Shown here in pieces: positions 35,608 to 48,000 of a DNA stretch of 64,000 nucleotides. The stretch's first letter is position 1; each line of letters starts with the position of its first letter. Position numbers and translations under genes: made by a program. Source of the stretch: Macrophomina tecta. Its lineage: Eukaryota > Ascomycota > Dothideomycetes > Botryosphaeriales > Botryosphaeriaceae. The notes beneath the pieces were generated by a model. The model was not told the origin of the DNA, did no database searches, and saw only the letters and a list, made by a program, of their open reading frames with translations. The stretch is taken from NCBI GenBank assembly GCA_024180945.1, contig JAKSGN010000035.1, positions 2,852,001 to 2,916,000 of the forward strand. The letters run 5' to 3'.

Positions 35608-37621
35608 TTACATTTTCCGATTCAAATGGAACTCCGCTCCCGTCTCGCTCCGATGCAAGCGCAGCTCGCTCCTATTAGCCCACTGGTTCAACTCGGTCAA
35701 CTTGCCTGTGCCCCAGTCCCTCAACCCTTGCCCCGCGCCACCCCCGTGCTGATTGTCCTCGTCGACCAGCCTGATCTGCAATAACGCCAGGGTTGAGCTC
35801 TTCCAGACCGCCACGCCGCTAGCCGCTGAGCTCAGGATGGTGCCGAGAAGGAAGATGAGGGTAAGAGCCAACATGCCGGCCGGGAAAGCCAGCCACCACC
35901 ACCGCACGTGTACATAAGTTTCGGTTTGCCACGCCTCGCCCTTCGCGGTGCTTGTTGAGCCGGTGACACTGCCAACGCTGCCAGCGCCGTTCTGTTGCGT
36001 GCGCAGGAGCTTCGTGATGCTCTTGGCCACGGCTTGCATGGTCGTGTTCATGCCCTCTGGCTTGGGCGTACCATCGCCTACACCTGAATCGCCGAGCGTG
36101 TACAGAGCCTCGACGAGGTCGTTAGAGGCTGAAGTTTCGCCGACGGAGCCCGTCACGTTTCCTTCCCACAACGAGCCGAAATAATTGTTGATAGCATTGC
36201 GGGCGACAAAGCCGACCTCGTACAGAGTGTCGCTGCCTGGGGGGACGATTGTCGTGTTCTCCGTGACCATGAATCCGAGGTTGGTACTGTTGGAGTAGGT
36301 GCTGACGACCTTCTCGGTGAAGGTGCCGGCGGAAACGTTGCCCGCGAATTCTTGGACGCACCTGTAAGCAGTCGGTCAGTTCTCATGTACAGCGAAGATA
36401 GGGCAGTGATAGATGCACGCACCAGTATAGAACACACTCCTGGGCGGTGGCACCCGTCATGGTCTGTCCGGAGAGGTCGTGGAGCGAGCGGATGGCGGTA
36501 ACGGTTGTCATTGTGGCTTGCGTGCCATTAAAGTTGATGGAATCGTCGCGGCCAGTGACGTTTATGTACGTCATTGGATAGGTGTTGGTCATGGAGAAAT
36601 TACTCGGGAGACTGTAAGTGCATTTCTTCAAAGACTCTATGGTCTCATCGTTGCACTTCTTGGTCAGACTTTCCGTTATGTTGGCGCATTTGGAGCAAAC
36701 GGCCAGTGAGCGGTAGGGTTCCGACCAGGTACAATTCCCGGTCGGGCAGTAGGGAGTAATGTCGAAGTCTCTGAGCGGGTCATCATGCATGTTGAAAAGG
36801 CCTGTCGAGACAGCTGACTTGAAAGAAAGTGAAGGGCTCTTTACTGCAGGCATGTAAGCAAGAAGGCCGGGAAACGGCTGCAGGGGCGTATGGGCACTCA
36901 CAGGCCATTATCTGGCCCCATGAGTAGTCATTGTAGGCAGTAGCAACGGGCGCAGTAGAGTTGACTCCGGATAATACGAGACGAGAGGGGTAGGTGATAA
37001 CCTGCTGGATAAAGGGGTCCATAGCCAAACTGAAGACCGAGAGGAAGGCACCAAGCTTGGCGAGATGTCTTGGAGGCAGTCAGCATGAGGCTGTCGGCAG
37101 GGGAATTCGGTGGCTTACACTCCCTTGGTGCTCAGTAGCAATTTCAAGCTTCCCCACATTCCTCTGCTAGCCTCGTCAAAGGTCTGGATATCCTTGAGCA
37201 CGCCGGCCTTCTTGAACCACAGCCACTTCAGCTGGCTGATACCCTCTGCGATAGGAACGACCATGGCAGCCTTCATGATGGTGCCCAGGATGGAGACAAA
37301 GGAGTTCAGGGTAATCCTCATGGGCCAGTGCGGAAGGGGCCGGTCGTCGGCAAGAAAAAGAGTGACGATGAGAACGACCAAGGCGACAGCGCTGGTAACC
37401 CAGGCGAAGAGCTCCAAGAGCCACCAGCTGTTGACCACATCCTGCAGGCCTTCCGGTTTGGCCGGGCGGGGAGGAAGGGCGGGACCGGGCTGGGGATATT
37501 GACGATGCTCGTGATCCGCCATCTCGTCGAGTTCGATGTAGGAGCCATGGGCGGGATTCAGCGGAGCTGGAGACCGCGGCGAGGGACTTGGATCGGGAGG
37601 CATGGCCGGCGACTTGTACAT
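35608..37621 (-). CDS. DUF3176 family membrane protein
   Basis: Exons 37621-37119, 37068-36902, 36843-36423 and 36361-35608 (introns of 50, 58 and 61 bp) join in phase to 614 residues. After a Pro-rich N-terminus come NSWWLLELFAWVTSAVALVV, LPHWPMRITLNSFVSILGTI and FDEASRGMWGSLKLLLSTKG, the conserved DUF3176 core (Pfam PF11374). A large extracellular-type region follows, with many NxT/S sites and a Cys set (CPTGNCTWSEPYRSLAVCSKC). The last membrane span is WWWLAFPAGMLALTLIFLLG, with a cytoplasmic tail. Proteins of this group are common in filamentous fungi, occur in many copies, and have no established function; they look like surface proteins. An in-frame ATG six codons downstream (MPPDPS) is an alternative start. 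Confidence 0.85.
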
Positions 37622-37946
37622 TGTTAGGGCGGTGGTTTGCTGGCGAAGGGGCACGGTCTCACACCTTGGGAATACCAATGTGCATAGCTGTCGCGGCGCC
37701 ACAATGCGGGATGCCGGCGGCATCTTGTGCAAGTGGCGGCGCTGAGTCGAGTTTTGACGGGAGCGGACGATCAGCATACGCTAGACTTTGCTTGTGCCAG
37801 AGAGCCGGTGAAAGACGCCGAAAAATCACTGGCGGAGGGGCATTGCAACGCGCCAAATACGAGGTAGCGCCGAAGCTCTCCCGATAGGGCTATAAGGCAG
37901 AGAGGGCAGCGACGATGACGGTCCGCGGGCGAGTCTGGCTGTGGCG

Positions 37947-38605
37947 CTAGGTGAGCGTGTGGACGAGCTGGCCTGCCCCGAGCATTCTGGCATGCGCCAG
38001 AGCGGCCCAAAGACCAACGGCGGCGCCGATGAAAGCAGTGACGGAGCGGTAGGCGTTGTGCAGGCTGAACAGGCGCACCAACTCGGCGGTGGAGTACTTT
38101 GCCTCCGTCGCAACGGTGGCCGGTTCATCCTTCCCAAGCCTTTCGGCCACGGCGCCTTCTCCGGGCCCAGCGAGCTTCTCGGCGCGCAGACAGAGGGCGC
38201 CCAGGTAGGGGCGCATGAGGGTGAAGGTGTGCACAGGCAAGACGGCGGGCACGACGATGGCGGCAGCCGCATACAGAGTGCAAAGCAGCCGGCTCGGGCG
38301 GGCCGCGTAGGCCAGGTAGGCGAATGACAGCGCGGAGAGAATCAGCGGCGGAGGGTTGAGGTAGGCGCCCGTCACGTAGGCAGTGCGCCAGTGGGCAATC
38401 AGGCGTCTCTCGTCGTCGGGAGAAACTGCCTCGGGCCTGAGCAGCGAGGGAACGACAGCGGTTGAGTATGTGGCAGTTTGGCCTGTGCAGAGAGAGAGAG
38501 CGATCAGCGCAAGAGGCACGGTGAGGGCTGCTCGTCGCGCCCACCTGCCGCGAACATGGAGGCGGTGATGCCGACGAACTGGGCAACGTGCACGCTGGAG
38601 GCCAT
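37947..38605 (-). CDS. DUF1772 (anthrone-oxygenase-like) membrane protein
   Basis: Exons 38605-38545 and 38482-37947 (62-bp intron ending CTGCACAG) give 198 residues. It starts MASSVHVAQFVGITASMFAA, then GQTATYSTAVVPSLL, AHWRTAYVTGAYLNPP, an AAAAIVVPAVLPVHTFTLMR span and, at the end, ELVRLFSLHNAYRSVTAFIG. The four hydrophobic segments and the W-xx-Y / P-x-T-x-x-x-M spacing fit DUF1772 (Pfam PF08592), which includes fungal anthrone oxygenases and many uncharacterised small membrane proteins. It is a neighbour of the DUF3176 gene on the same strand with 325 bp between them. No polyketide synthase is nearby, so a tailoring-enzyme role here is not supported. Confidence 0.72.
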
Positions 38606-40302
38606 CGCGCTGCACGATACGAGTGAGGAGCGCGAGGAAGGGAGCGGCGGTGGTGGCCAAAGGTCGAGGGGGTTGATGCTTGCTGCGGTGACGCGACGCG
38701 CGCGCTTGCAAGAGCAAGAGCACTCTCCGCGACCCCGCCCGCCTGAACACCCAACACGCCATCCGCCTGAACTCCCAACACGCCATCCGCCTGAACTCCC
38801 AACACTCCATCCGCCTGCCCGCCCGCCTGCCCTCCCGGCTCCCCTCCTGCACCTGGGCCTCTGCAACACCCTCCGCCGGACTCTCTCTGCCCGCGCCCCG
38901 AACATGTGGCCGCGCCTGCCGATCGCCCCGGACGAAGCCCTCCCAGCCAGCTTCTCGCGCTCGTGTCGCTCTCGGGGATCGCTGCTCTTCCGCCTCTGCC
39001 CCTGAGCTGTCGAGGGAAAAGCCCGCGCCACGGCTTGTTTATACTCTCGATCCGTCGCTGCAGACGCGGTGGGGCTCAGCTCAAGCTCGCCTCTCGTATT
39101 CGAACATTTGGCAATATACAGAGCTGCCGCTCTTCCTTCGTGCCGCGAGGAACACAACAAGCCAACAGCCGCCCCTCCCCGCCCCTTCTTCCCCTCGCAT
39201 CCAGCCCGCAGCAGCCTCGCCGCGCTGTTGGCCTGCGCTGGATATAGCCCTCATGTGCTCTACGACGGCGAGAGCGCAAGCCGCGCCACCTCGTCAACGG
39301 CACGCGCACAGACTGTTGCGTCCCGAAAATCCCGCCGCCGCGTCGACTCTTCCGTAAAGCCACCAACACCTCATATCTGCCGGAGCCTGCGCCGCCGGAA
39401 CTCAAAAATTCGGTGCCGACGTGGCCGACAATTCGCGGTTCTCAATTGGCCGCTGGCCTGTACCAAGGCCCTCCAAGAAGCCCAACTCGCCCGCAGCGTC
39501 AATTGGTCCATTTAGGAAATTGAGCGATCGACGTCGCCACCAGTAAGATCACCTCGTGGTCCTGGGTGGGGCGGAAGTGCAGGGAAAGCCACAGTCGCCC
39601 TTCTGCCCGCTTTCCCCGTGGAGGAAGGAGTCCGGAATGCGTGATAAGCGCCCTTGTCCAACACGTACCGAATACGGCCAATCAAGTGCCTGAACACCAC
39701 AAACCCGTCGCGTTGAAACAGGGACGCCCGATGCGGTCCGGTCCGCAAACTGCGGCCGACTCGTGTTGCCCTCGTTTTTTTCTGGCAGGGCCAGCCAACT
39801 GTACGGTTGTCCATCTCTTCAACACCATCGTGACTGTATCCAACATGGCGTCGCCGGCGCCCTGCCCCGGCCTCAGCCGCAGATCTGGCTCTTTGATCGC
39901 CGTTAGCCAGCGCTTATCAGCCCAGCGGGGCCCCTGTCTCTGTGGCTTGCCATGGATCCCCACCGCGTTTCGGAGCGCGATGCGCACTTCGAAACGCCCA
40001 GCTGAACACCCAAACGGTTTAGAGCCCTTGCCAAGTCGCTCCTTCATCAATCAACAAGCCCGACCCTCATTGGCGTAAATTGGCTCGTCCAACCGCTCGA
40101 TGGGGCCATGCTGGGCACTGCCCTTTAAAATTGTAATCCGCCCTCGATGGCAGTTTCAGCTTCACCTTCGGCTGGTACCTCTCTCAACACATCCGTCACT
40201 GGACTGACGCGGCAGCGGGTGCATAACCCCTCCTTTGCTACACCCATTGCTCCTTCGAGGGCTGTCCGATCCTTTTTTGAGTAGTCACTCCTTGCTTGCA
40301 TC
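38606..40302. other. GC-rich intergenic region between divergent genes
   Basis: This 1.7-kb gap separates the DUF1772 gene (minus) and the GH71 gene (plus), so it should hold both promoters. Many overlapping frames of 100-200 codons exist on both strands but none looks like a protein family; they reflect the GC content. Confidence 0.4.
38738..38816. repeat. short minisatellite, about 24-bp unit, 3 copies
   Basis: The unit CATCCGCCTGAACTCCCAAC plus ACGC repeats about three times with one or two changes (ACACGC/ACTC variants) upstream of the DUF1772 start. It is followed by an irregular CCCGCCTGCC run. Confidence 0.7.
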
Positions 40303-41769
40303 ATGCGTTCCTTCTCCAGCTATCTGGTCGCTCTGGCCACGGCATCCCTGGGCCTTGTCGCCAGCGTCAATGCCGATTCCAAGGGTGTCTTTGCCCACTA
40401 CATGGTGTGTCTCGAGCCGTCCGGCCCAGCTTGCACTCTTGCTGACATAAGCCAGGTGTGCGGTCTCTCGTCCGTCGAGCAGGCTCAGGCCGACGTCCGC
40501 GACGCCAAGAATCTCGGTGTTGATGCCTTTGCTCTGAATGTCCAGAATGTCGTCGACTCCTGGGCAACCGGCGCCATTGAGTACCTCTTCACTGCCGCGG
40601 CCCAGAATGACTTCCACCTGTTCTTTTCCTTCGACATGGCCGTCCTGAACGAGCAGGATCCCACCTCCTTCCTTCCCATCTTCGAGCAGTATGCTTCAAA
40701 CGACACTTACTACAAGCACGATGGCAAGCCTTTCGTTTCCACCTTCAACGGCGGCATCATGCAGAACGGCGGCGAGTGGACCAGGAAGTTCCGCGAGGCG
40801 ATTGAGGCCGACAACATTACCCCCTACTTCGTCTCCGACTTTGGCCTCTACAGCAGCTCCAGCGCTTCTGCTAGCGAGAGCATCATGGGTTCCCTGAGCA
40901 CCTATTCTGCCGTCGACGGTGTCTTCAGCTGGGAGACTGCCTGGCCCTCCCAGAACGATGGCCTTGCCAGCATCCTCAGCTCCGTCACCGACAAGGTCGG
41001 CTCGGACGCTGCCCATGCTACCGGCAAGTCCTACTTGATGCGTACGTCCACCTCGTCTCCCTAACCACCGCTCTCCGCTGACTCCGCCACAGCTCTCTCC
41101 TCCCACCAGTTCAAGCACATTGACGGCCTTGGCAACTGGTACCGCCGCGGCGAACTCACCCTCCCGAACCGCATGAAGCAGATCCTCGAGCTCTCTCCCG
41201 AGTTCGTCATGCTTCTCACCTGGAACGATGCCGGCGAGTCGCACTACATCGGCAACGTCTGGCAAGAGTCCATCTCGACCTCGGAGGCCACCAAGAAATA
41301 CGTCGACGATTTTGACCACTCGGCCTGGCAGGACGTCATCTCGCCCTTCATCTCCGCATACAAGAACGACGCCAAGGACGAGACTGAGATCCTGCCTCTC
41401 AACAACGGCAACTTCACCGGCGCCATGTGGTACCGTCCCCTGCTCAAGGATGCCTCTTGCTCCGGTGACTACCTCGGCAAGCCCATCGGCTGGGAGAACG
41501 CGCAGGACACCGTCAACTTCGCCATCGTGCTGCCCGCCGAGACTTCCGGCGTTAAGATCAACGTGTACAGCGGCGACACCCTCCTCAAGTCGTTCGACGG
41601 CAAAGCCGGCATGAACGCCCAGGCCGTCCAGGGCATGCGGGCGGGTGCGCAGAAGGTCGAGGTAGTGGGTGCGGATGGCAACGTGATCGGCGCGGGCTTG
41701 AGCAAGGTGGATGTCGCCGCGGATGCTGACTTTTGCAACTTCAACTATCACGTCGTCCACGTGGCGTAA
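40303..41769 (+). CDS. GH71 alpha-1,3-glucanase (mutanase)
   Basis: Exons 40303-41041 and 41093-41769 (51-bp intron) give 471 residues. A signal peptide is evident (MRSFSSYLVALATASLGLVA, cleavage likely after VNA). The mature part starts SKGVFAHYMV, then DVRDAKNLGVDAFALNVQ, FHLFFSFDMAV, KPFVSTFNGG and LLTWNDAGESHYIGNVW, all typical of GH71. The C-terminal region (about 370-471) is a beta-rich extension beginning near GAMWYRPLLKDAS. Family enzymes cut alpha-1,3-glucan of fungal walls and serve wall remodelling, conidial separation or mycoparasitism. The gene has the codon use of a well-expressed fungal gene and no defects. It is divergent from the DUF1772 gene. Confidence 0.93.
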
Positions 41770-44271
41770 AGAACAGGCGCAACATGGGATGATGTCTGAT
41801 ACCCCCCTCTTTTTTTTTTAGACTTACATTCGTTTCTGCTGGTTCCCCAAATGGGGATATCTGCTTTTCTTTTCATTTCTCCAACTCAAGAATTCTAGAT
41901 TTTTACATTTTACTCTTCTCCATGTTCATCACGTCTGGAGGCTTATGATGAGGGCTTTACGATCCAAAATAGATCAACGTTTCTTTCTCTCTCCCAAAGT
42001 CAAGAAAAATCTACGTGCTTCTTCCCATTTCATTTCTGTTCGCCTTTTTCCCTTCCGCGCCCGGAAGTGTGCGGCTGCTGAGCAATTCTCGTATCGAGGA
42101 TATTGAGGTCGAGAAGACTGACGAAGCGCAGACGGCTTGGGGTAATGAAAGCGAGGGAGGAAATACGGCCGCAGCGCATTGTTCAGGCCCCCCTTCTCTT
42201 CTTTCCAAGACCCACTAAAACTGTAGATCATTGCGGCGGTTGACGAAGTAGTGGCACAGCGTGTTGGCCGTCATGGCCGGCCTGAGATTTGAGCAACAAG
42301 GCAATTGTTGGTTTCCTCTTGTCGCTTTGCACTTTGCCCTCACCAATCGCAGCAGCGTGAGATTTTCCTTTTCTTTTATGATTCTGGGAGTTTTCCGGGC
42401 ACGATCAGCGATCTCGCTTGTTTTCCGTGGTCATTCAATGACTATTTTGCGCAAACCCGCCGGCCCGGTGGCCCCTGCCCATCAGTTAGATTGTGTGGTC
42501 AGACAGTCGTATTGATATGAATTCCCCTCACGCTGCCGCTACTACTCACCTTTTGCCGCTGCCAGTAGCTGAGAGAACAGCCGGATCAGAAAAGGAAATT
42601 GTTCCGGGCACATTATCCACTGTTAGTCCATAGCAGCGCGGCGGATCGACTCAACGGCCAGAGCATAGGTGTCCCGGTAGCCCGCAACTCGCCCTGCACA
42701 GGCAACACTTGGTGGTTGACGACCATCCCCAATGCCGTCAACCAGTCGGTTTGCCAAGAGCAGCTTGCAGGGCATCGAAAACTTGGCTAGACTTGCCAAC
42801 TCAGTAATACGTATGCTCATGTCTAGATGGAGGCAAAAAGACGCTCAAGCCATGGAAGATCGCAAAATCTTCAAGCCGCGCTTGCTTCACGTTCTTTCTG
42901 AGCCCTAGAGAGCCTTCTTGATCCAGCTCAGCAGCATGCCAGCCACCGGGGACGAATCCGATGGGGCCCCAAGCATGGCGGAGCGAAGCGCACCGCGCGC
43001 CGTGGCGACCAACGCCTTTCTCTGTGGCGCGTGCTCGCACGCCCTGGCTTTCGACGATCGAATTGGCGGCGGCGCCGTGCTGCCAAAAGAAGGCACAGAT
43101 GGCAGCGGAGGGCATGCCGGCCCTAGGTCTCTCAGGCTTCCCCAGCAAGCAGTGGCCGAGTATGTACAACGACACGGGCGGGCTGCCGCAAGGCGTGCGC
43201 AAAAGCGCGCAACGAAAGAGACGCGTCCGCGCGGAGGAGTGCCCGGCGGCTCTACCTACACGCTCCGCCTAAACGCATCAAGCCCCACTTCCGCGAGCTC
43301 CGCGATGGCGGCGGCCGCTCAACGTGCGTCACGCCTTCCGCGTTGCCTGAGCTCCTCAAGTCCGTCTGGGAGACGTGCTGCTTTTGTGCGCGACTCGAAG
43401 AGCTTCCTTCGTGGCGGACACAGAGACTGTGCCGGGTGGGACTGGCCGGATTCGATGCCTCAGTTTAACAATGCAATACAATCTGGGCTAAGCGTTGTTG
43501 CATTGCGTTGTGAGCAGGTGCGGGTGGAAAGAAAGAAGAAAGGTGAGCAAGGCTGGACAGAAGCCATGGTGGGGCAGGAACTTGTTTGCCTGGCGGGTAT
43601 AGTACAGTACATACATTACCAAAGTCTTAGCCAGGATGCAAAGCACGTCTGCCAATCCGACGTAGCGACTTGTCCGGGGAAAGGCAACCAGTTCTCGTCT
43701 CTAAGACCTATTGCTAACTGTAGAGAGGAGCGTTTGTCAGGAGTTGCTCAAAATCACAAAACTCCCTCAGATCGTACGAGACAATCTGCTGAAGAGGATG
43801 TTCAGCTCATGAAGTGCTGCATTAATCGATGTATCAACGACCATAACCTCTACAAAGACAAGCTCTCAAAACTTCAAGTCGGACCAACGCGGGCGTTAGA
43901 AATGGCGAGGCCCAATTCCTCTGGCAAAACTCGTCCAGTCGTCGGCTCAAATACGCAGCCTGGAACTATTGTTGGGGTAACACATTGCAACTGAAAACAC
44001 CAGTAGGGACTCAGGAAAATCATGGAAATGTGGGCCTGGAAGTTGGAGGCATTCGGGACGTCTTTTGGTTGCATAGACGACCCTTTCGTCCTGGATTCAT
44101 TGGAACTTAGGAAAGAATCTCGATTTCACTATGTAAATGCTCTGCTATATACTAGCCCGGATTGTGGAAGCGTCCTATTATCGAGTCGACACAACATCCT
44201 TCATCATTCACCCGAACGGAATAAATGAGTTCAAAAAGAGCAGATATGAGCAAGCCCACTGGGGTCGTCCC
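41770..44271. other. intergenic, one long frame of doubtful reality
   Basis: About 2.5 kb lie between the GH71 and feruloyl-esterase genes, which converge. A plus-strand frame at 42918-43994 (358 codons) is open, but its residue composition is not protein-like, it contains no recognisable motif, and its opposite strand is equally open. The first approximately 250 bp should hold the GH71 terminator, where a T-rich run is seen (41811-41819). Confidence 0.4.
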
Positions 44272-45084
44272 TTAGAACTGCTGGAAGAAGTCCCAAAGCT
44301 CCTTAGAAGTCGACGAGCCACGGCTGTCGACGGTGGCGACGTGGCCACCGCTGTGGGCAATCCACGTAACAGGATACTTGCAGCCCCGCAGGACCGTCTT
44401 CTCCCAGTTCGGGCTTCCGGACGCGGGCCGCGGGAAGGTCTGGGACTGGCAGCCGTTGTTACGGGCGAACTGGTCGCGCGTCTCCTCGCCGAGCTCGAAG
44501 GGCAGCACGTTGTCGGCGGTGCCGTGCTGGCCGAAGTAGGCGATGGGCTGGCTGCCACCGTCACAGCCACTCATCGGGCCGACGGCCATGGCTCCCACGG
44601 CGCGGAAGACGTTTGGGCGCGCGCAAGCGAGCGCGCGCGACATGCTGGCGCCGTAGCTGAAGCCCATCGCGAAGACGTGCGAGTCGTCGATGCACAGCTG
44701 GCTCTTGAGTTCGTCCAGGATGGCGTCGATGAAGCGCACGTCGCTGCCGCCCGGGTTGGCCCACCCGGCGTCGTTACCCTGCGGCGCCACGAAGATGGCT
44801 GGAGTGTTGCTCTGCTGTGCGAGTGGCTGCAACCCGTACCAGCCGCCCTGCGCCACGTTCTCCTTGGAGCCGCCCAGCCAGTGCAGGCCCAGGTAGAATT
44901 CGTGGGCTGTGTTGGGGTCGTATGACTGCGGGAGTTGCAGGATGTAGGACCGCTGCTGGCCGTTGACGTTGATTTGTTTGGTGCCGGAGCTGAGGCTGGC
45001 CGCCTTGCCGCAGCCGGCAGTGTTGGCTGCCTCAACGGCGCTGAGGATTAGGCCGGCGCCCAGAAAGAGGCCCTTGGAGAGCAT
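44272..45084 (-). CDS. feruloyl esterase, FaeC-like (CE1 family)
   Basis: A single-exon gene of 270 residues. The first 19 residues (MLSKGLFLGAGLILSAVEA) form a signal peptide. The alpha/beta-hydrolase core shows YDPNTAHEFYLGLHWLGGSK, FVAPQGNDAGWANPGGSDVR, the nucleophile elbow GFSYGAS with Ser143, HGTADNVLPF with Asp192 and HSGGH with His248, the expected catalytic triad order. Family enzymes release ferulic and related acids from arabinoxylan and pectin. The start was chosen at 45084 because the upstream in-frame extension lacks a signal peptide. Together with GH127 in the left arm it suggests use of arabinose-containing plant polymers. It appears intact. Confidence 0.93.
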   Translation of the reverse strand: MLSKGLFLGAGLILSAVEAANTAGCGKAASLSSGTKQINVNGQQRSYILQLPQSYDPNTAHEFYLGLHWLGGSKENVAQGGWYGLQPLAQQSNTPAIFVAPQGNDAGWANPGGSDVRFIDAILDELKSQLCIDDSHVFAMGFSYGASMSRALACARPNVFRAVGAMAVGPMSGCDGGSQPIAYFGQHGTADNVLPFELGEETRDQFARNNGCQSQTFPRPASGSPNWEKTVLRGCKYPVTWIAHSGGHVATVDSRGSSTSKELWDFFQQF

Positions 45085-48000
45085 TTTCAACAAGATGTGC
45101 TTTTTGTTGTGGCTTTGTGGATGTATGGTTGGGCGGTGAGAAGAGATATCGAACGTAAGATCGGCTGGATAACGTTGTTGATATGTCGCTGAACTACTTG
45201 AGAGCAAGTCCTACATGGAATATATATATATACACGTGTATGTATGAACATATGTACCTGTTGTTTCAAAAACAACGCATTAGGTACTGTATACGCTATA
45301 CGCCTCTTGGCGGCGGATAGAAGGCCCACTTGACCGCCCTCATCTGATGAGGGAGATTTTGATAGGCATTGCTACCAGTAGCCATTGTTTGAGCCTAAAT
45401 GGAGCAATCTTCCGGACGCGATAATAAGGTGAAAGCATGAATATGGTCGCGAGTCTGCCACTGCATAATGCTACCATGCCCAGGGCCGTCGGCCCGGCTA
45501 TGCTTGGGTCGCCCCTGTGGATGGCTTGGCGTTGGAGATCATCAGAATATTCTCTTTTCTCATGTCACAATCGAAGGATAGCAAACTAGCCTCGTGGCTG
45601 CGCATAATGGATAAGCCTAACACCAAGCGATCCTGATTCCAACGTATTCGAGTGGCCTGCCCGGATAATAAGCTGCTCTCTTTATTACCCGGAGCCTCAT
45701 TCATGTTGTGAGCTTTTATAATACTCCGCATTAATAATAATTGTCTATACGCTATACGGGCTTCGGCATATGTCGCACGCGCTCACCGATGTCTCGTGAC
45801 AAGCATCGTCATCTCGTAGCTGGACGTGCGTTACTTCCCTTTCCTAAACCACGGAGCTTGAAACAAATTCCCGGGGAAACATGATCTTATTCTACATGAA
45901 TCCCGCACGGTGCCTCAGCCGTGTTCCTTCAACTACGAGGCTGGTGGAAATGATCGTTCAATAGCGTGCCTGAGCGCTGGTGGCCGAATCTCAATATGCG
46001 AGCGCCTACTTTCAGTGGTTTAACATTCTGACGTCACTTACGAAAACCGCAAAGAAAGTACTCAATAAGATAGCCGTCGTTCTTGCCTGTCTCATATTGG
46101 CGCGCCATAAGGCCGTTCACATGCGCACTCTCCAGTATTTGACGAATTATGTAGTGAGCACACTATCCTTCTTTCGCGAAAGCATGCGCTCGTAAGCGCA
46201 GGGATTACCGAAATGGCACAGACGGTGGACAAGACCTGCGCAGCCAGGTGGGGCTTCTCACTCCCTAACCCATCTTACTCAGCTTTTCCTCCCCGCTCCT
46301 TCACTTCCAAAGAGCCAGACACCATTACTACAACCTCCAGCAACGGAGAGCATATATATGACAGGTCCAATTCTCACGCTTTAGCCACTTCGGGCAACAA
46401 GTCTGATGACAGCTATAAAAGTCCAAAAACGCCTGCAACATGAACCGCAGCAGCCGCACGGTCGGGGTTGTTTCATGCGTGGGAACTTCGATACATGAAC
46501 CTCTCGTCTAGGCGCGTCTCGTTATACGCGTAGAAAATACTCTTAGTGGTGTTGAGGGAACTTGTCAGTTGCGAATAAAAGCTCGAAGGGATGCTAGTGG
46601 ACGCGAGGAGGGCCTCTGGGAGGATTTTTGCTGTTTAGGACGATGTGTTGGAAAGAGTCTATTTGACAACCCCGTACAATTGATGAAGGCAAGTTGGCCT
46701 TGATTGGCATCTCTTGTAAAGCGGGGGCCAGATGGGCTCCCTTTATACTCAGACTGAGTAACTATGCACTGGCTGCAGGATTGATTTAGCATATTACAAG
46801 GGTGATGGTAGGGGAAGAGAACTAGTGCCGGTGTTGCACTACGTGAGGTGGCTTGTGGCCGTTGTTCTACTTATTTAGTATTCCAACACGATAACTTGCT
46901 AGCATTGCTCACAATTGGGTTCGGCTTCAAGAATTTACTTATTTTCTCTGTGCACGAGCCCAGAAAACTATACCAGTGAGATGGACGTGAAAGTATTGCT
47001 GGATGTCTTGTTAAAAAGGAAATTGTGACTTTTCTCTGACCGCCTTGTGGAGATGTAGATATAGGACAATAGACGCCCAAGTATTGTGATATTTCACCTT
47101 GATGCAGACGGAAATCGGAATAGGCGGTAATTTACAGCATATCGCAGGCGATACCAAGCCATCTTCAAGTAAATTTCGAAGTTTTTGCCAATGATTATGC
47201 GCGCAGTGGCTGAGGCTATGATCCGCGGAGTGGACGCTAACGAGTTTTCACTGTAGCCCGAGTCGGAACCTCGTAAAGCAGTTATCTGGACGTGAATGCG
47301 GTTAAATCGGGAACACACTTGCACCCGAATGACTGGTACAACTGCCCATACATTATCCAACGTGCTTTGAGCAAGCCATAGCTGCCTGAAGACCGCCTTG
47401 TGTGCGGCATTTGGGGGTGTGCCAAACCGGATGTCTCACTGGCGTTTTCCAGCATGAAGTAATGGCCTCAGCCGAGATCACCAAGATCCAGAGACACGAA
47501 TGGCCGGGAGGTTTCCGGAAGCCTGAGAGTACGCCTGCACGACACAGAGACCTTGTTTGGAATAAGTTTTCGATGCCAACATCATTGCGAACCACCAGCT
47601 CCGACCTCAGGTTTTCTATTTTCTACTTGAAGGGCACAGGTGGAATGTTTCGATGCCTACGTACTGTTTGAGAGGTGCGCCTGTCGTCAGACGAATGCAA
47701 AACACTGCCTCAAAGAAGCTGCGAGGGCCATATCTCGGAGCTTCCGCCAAACGTAGGAATCCAGGGTAATCCTCCGCAGATAGTCGAGGATACATTTTGT
47801 AGGAGCCAGTTGGTTGCCATTGTCCTCAATGTTCCATGTCTGGCGCAGTCTAGCATGGAGCCTCGGAGAAACCTCACTGCGAAACAAAACAGCTCGGTTC
47901 CGGTCCACGTGCACCTGCGGGTCAGTTCAGTTTGTGAAGCAAAGTCTAAGGCACAGTAAAACGTGCTTACCATTGTGTCGCAGGTACGGTTCAATCCCGT

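Noticed and set aside
38504..39515. Frames of 100-226 codons around 38.1-39.5 kb
   Set aside because: They overlap on both strands and across the minisatellite; no protein-like motifs outside the DUF1772 exons.
42918..43994. 358-codon plus-strand frame
   Set aside because: No motif or family, Arg/Ala/Ser-rich composition in its first half typical of GC-rich non-coding DNA, and a long overlapping frame on the other strand. Kept only as a note under the intergenic region.
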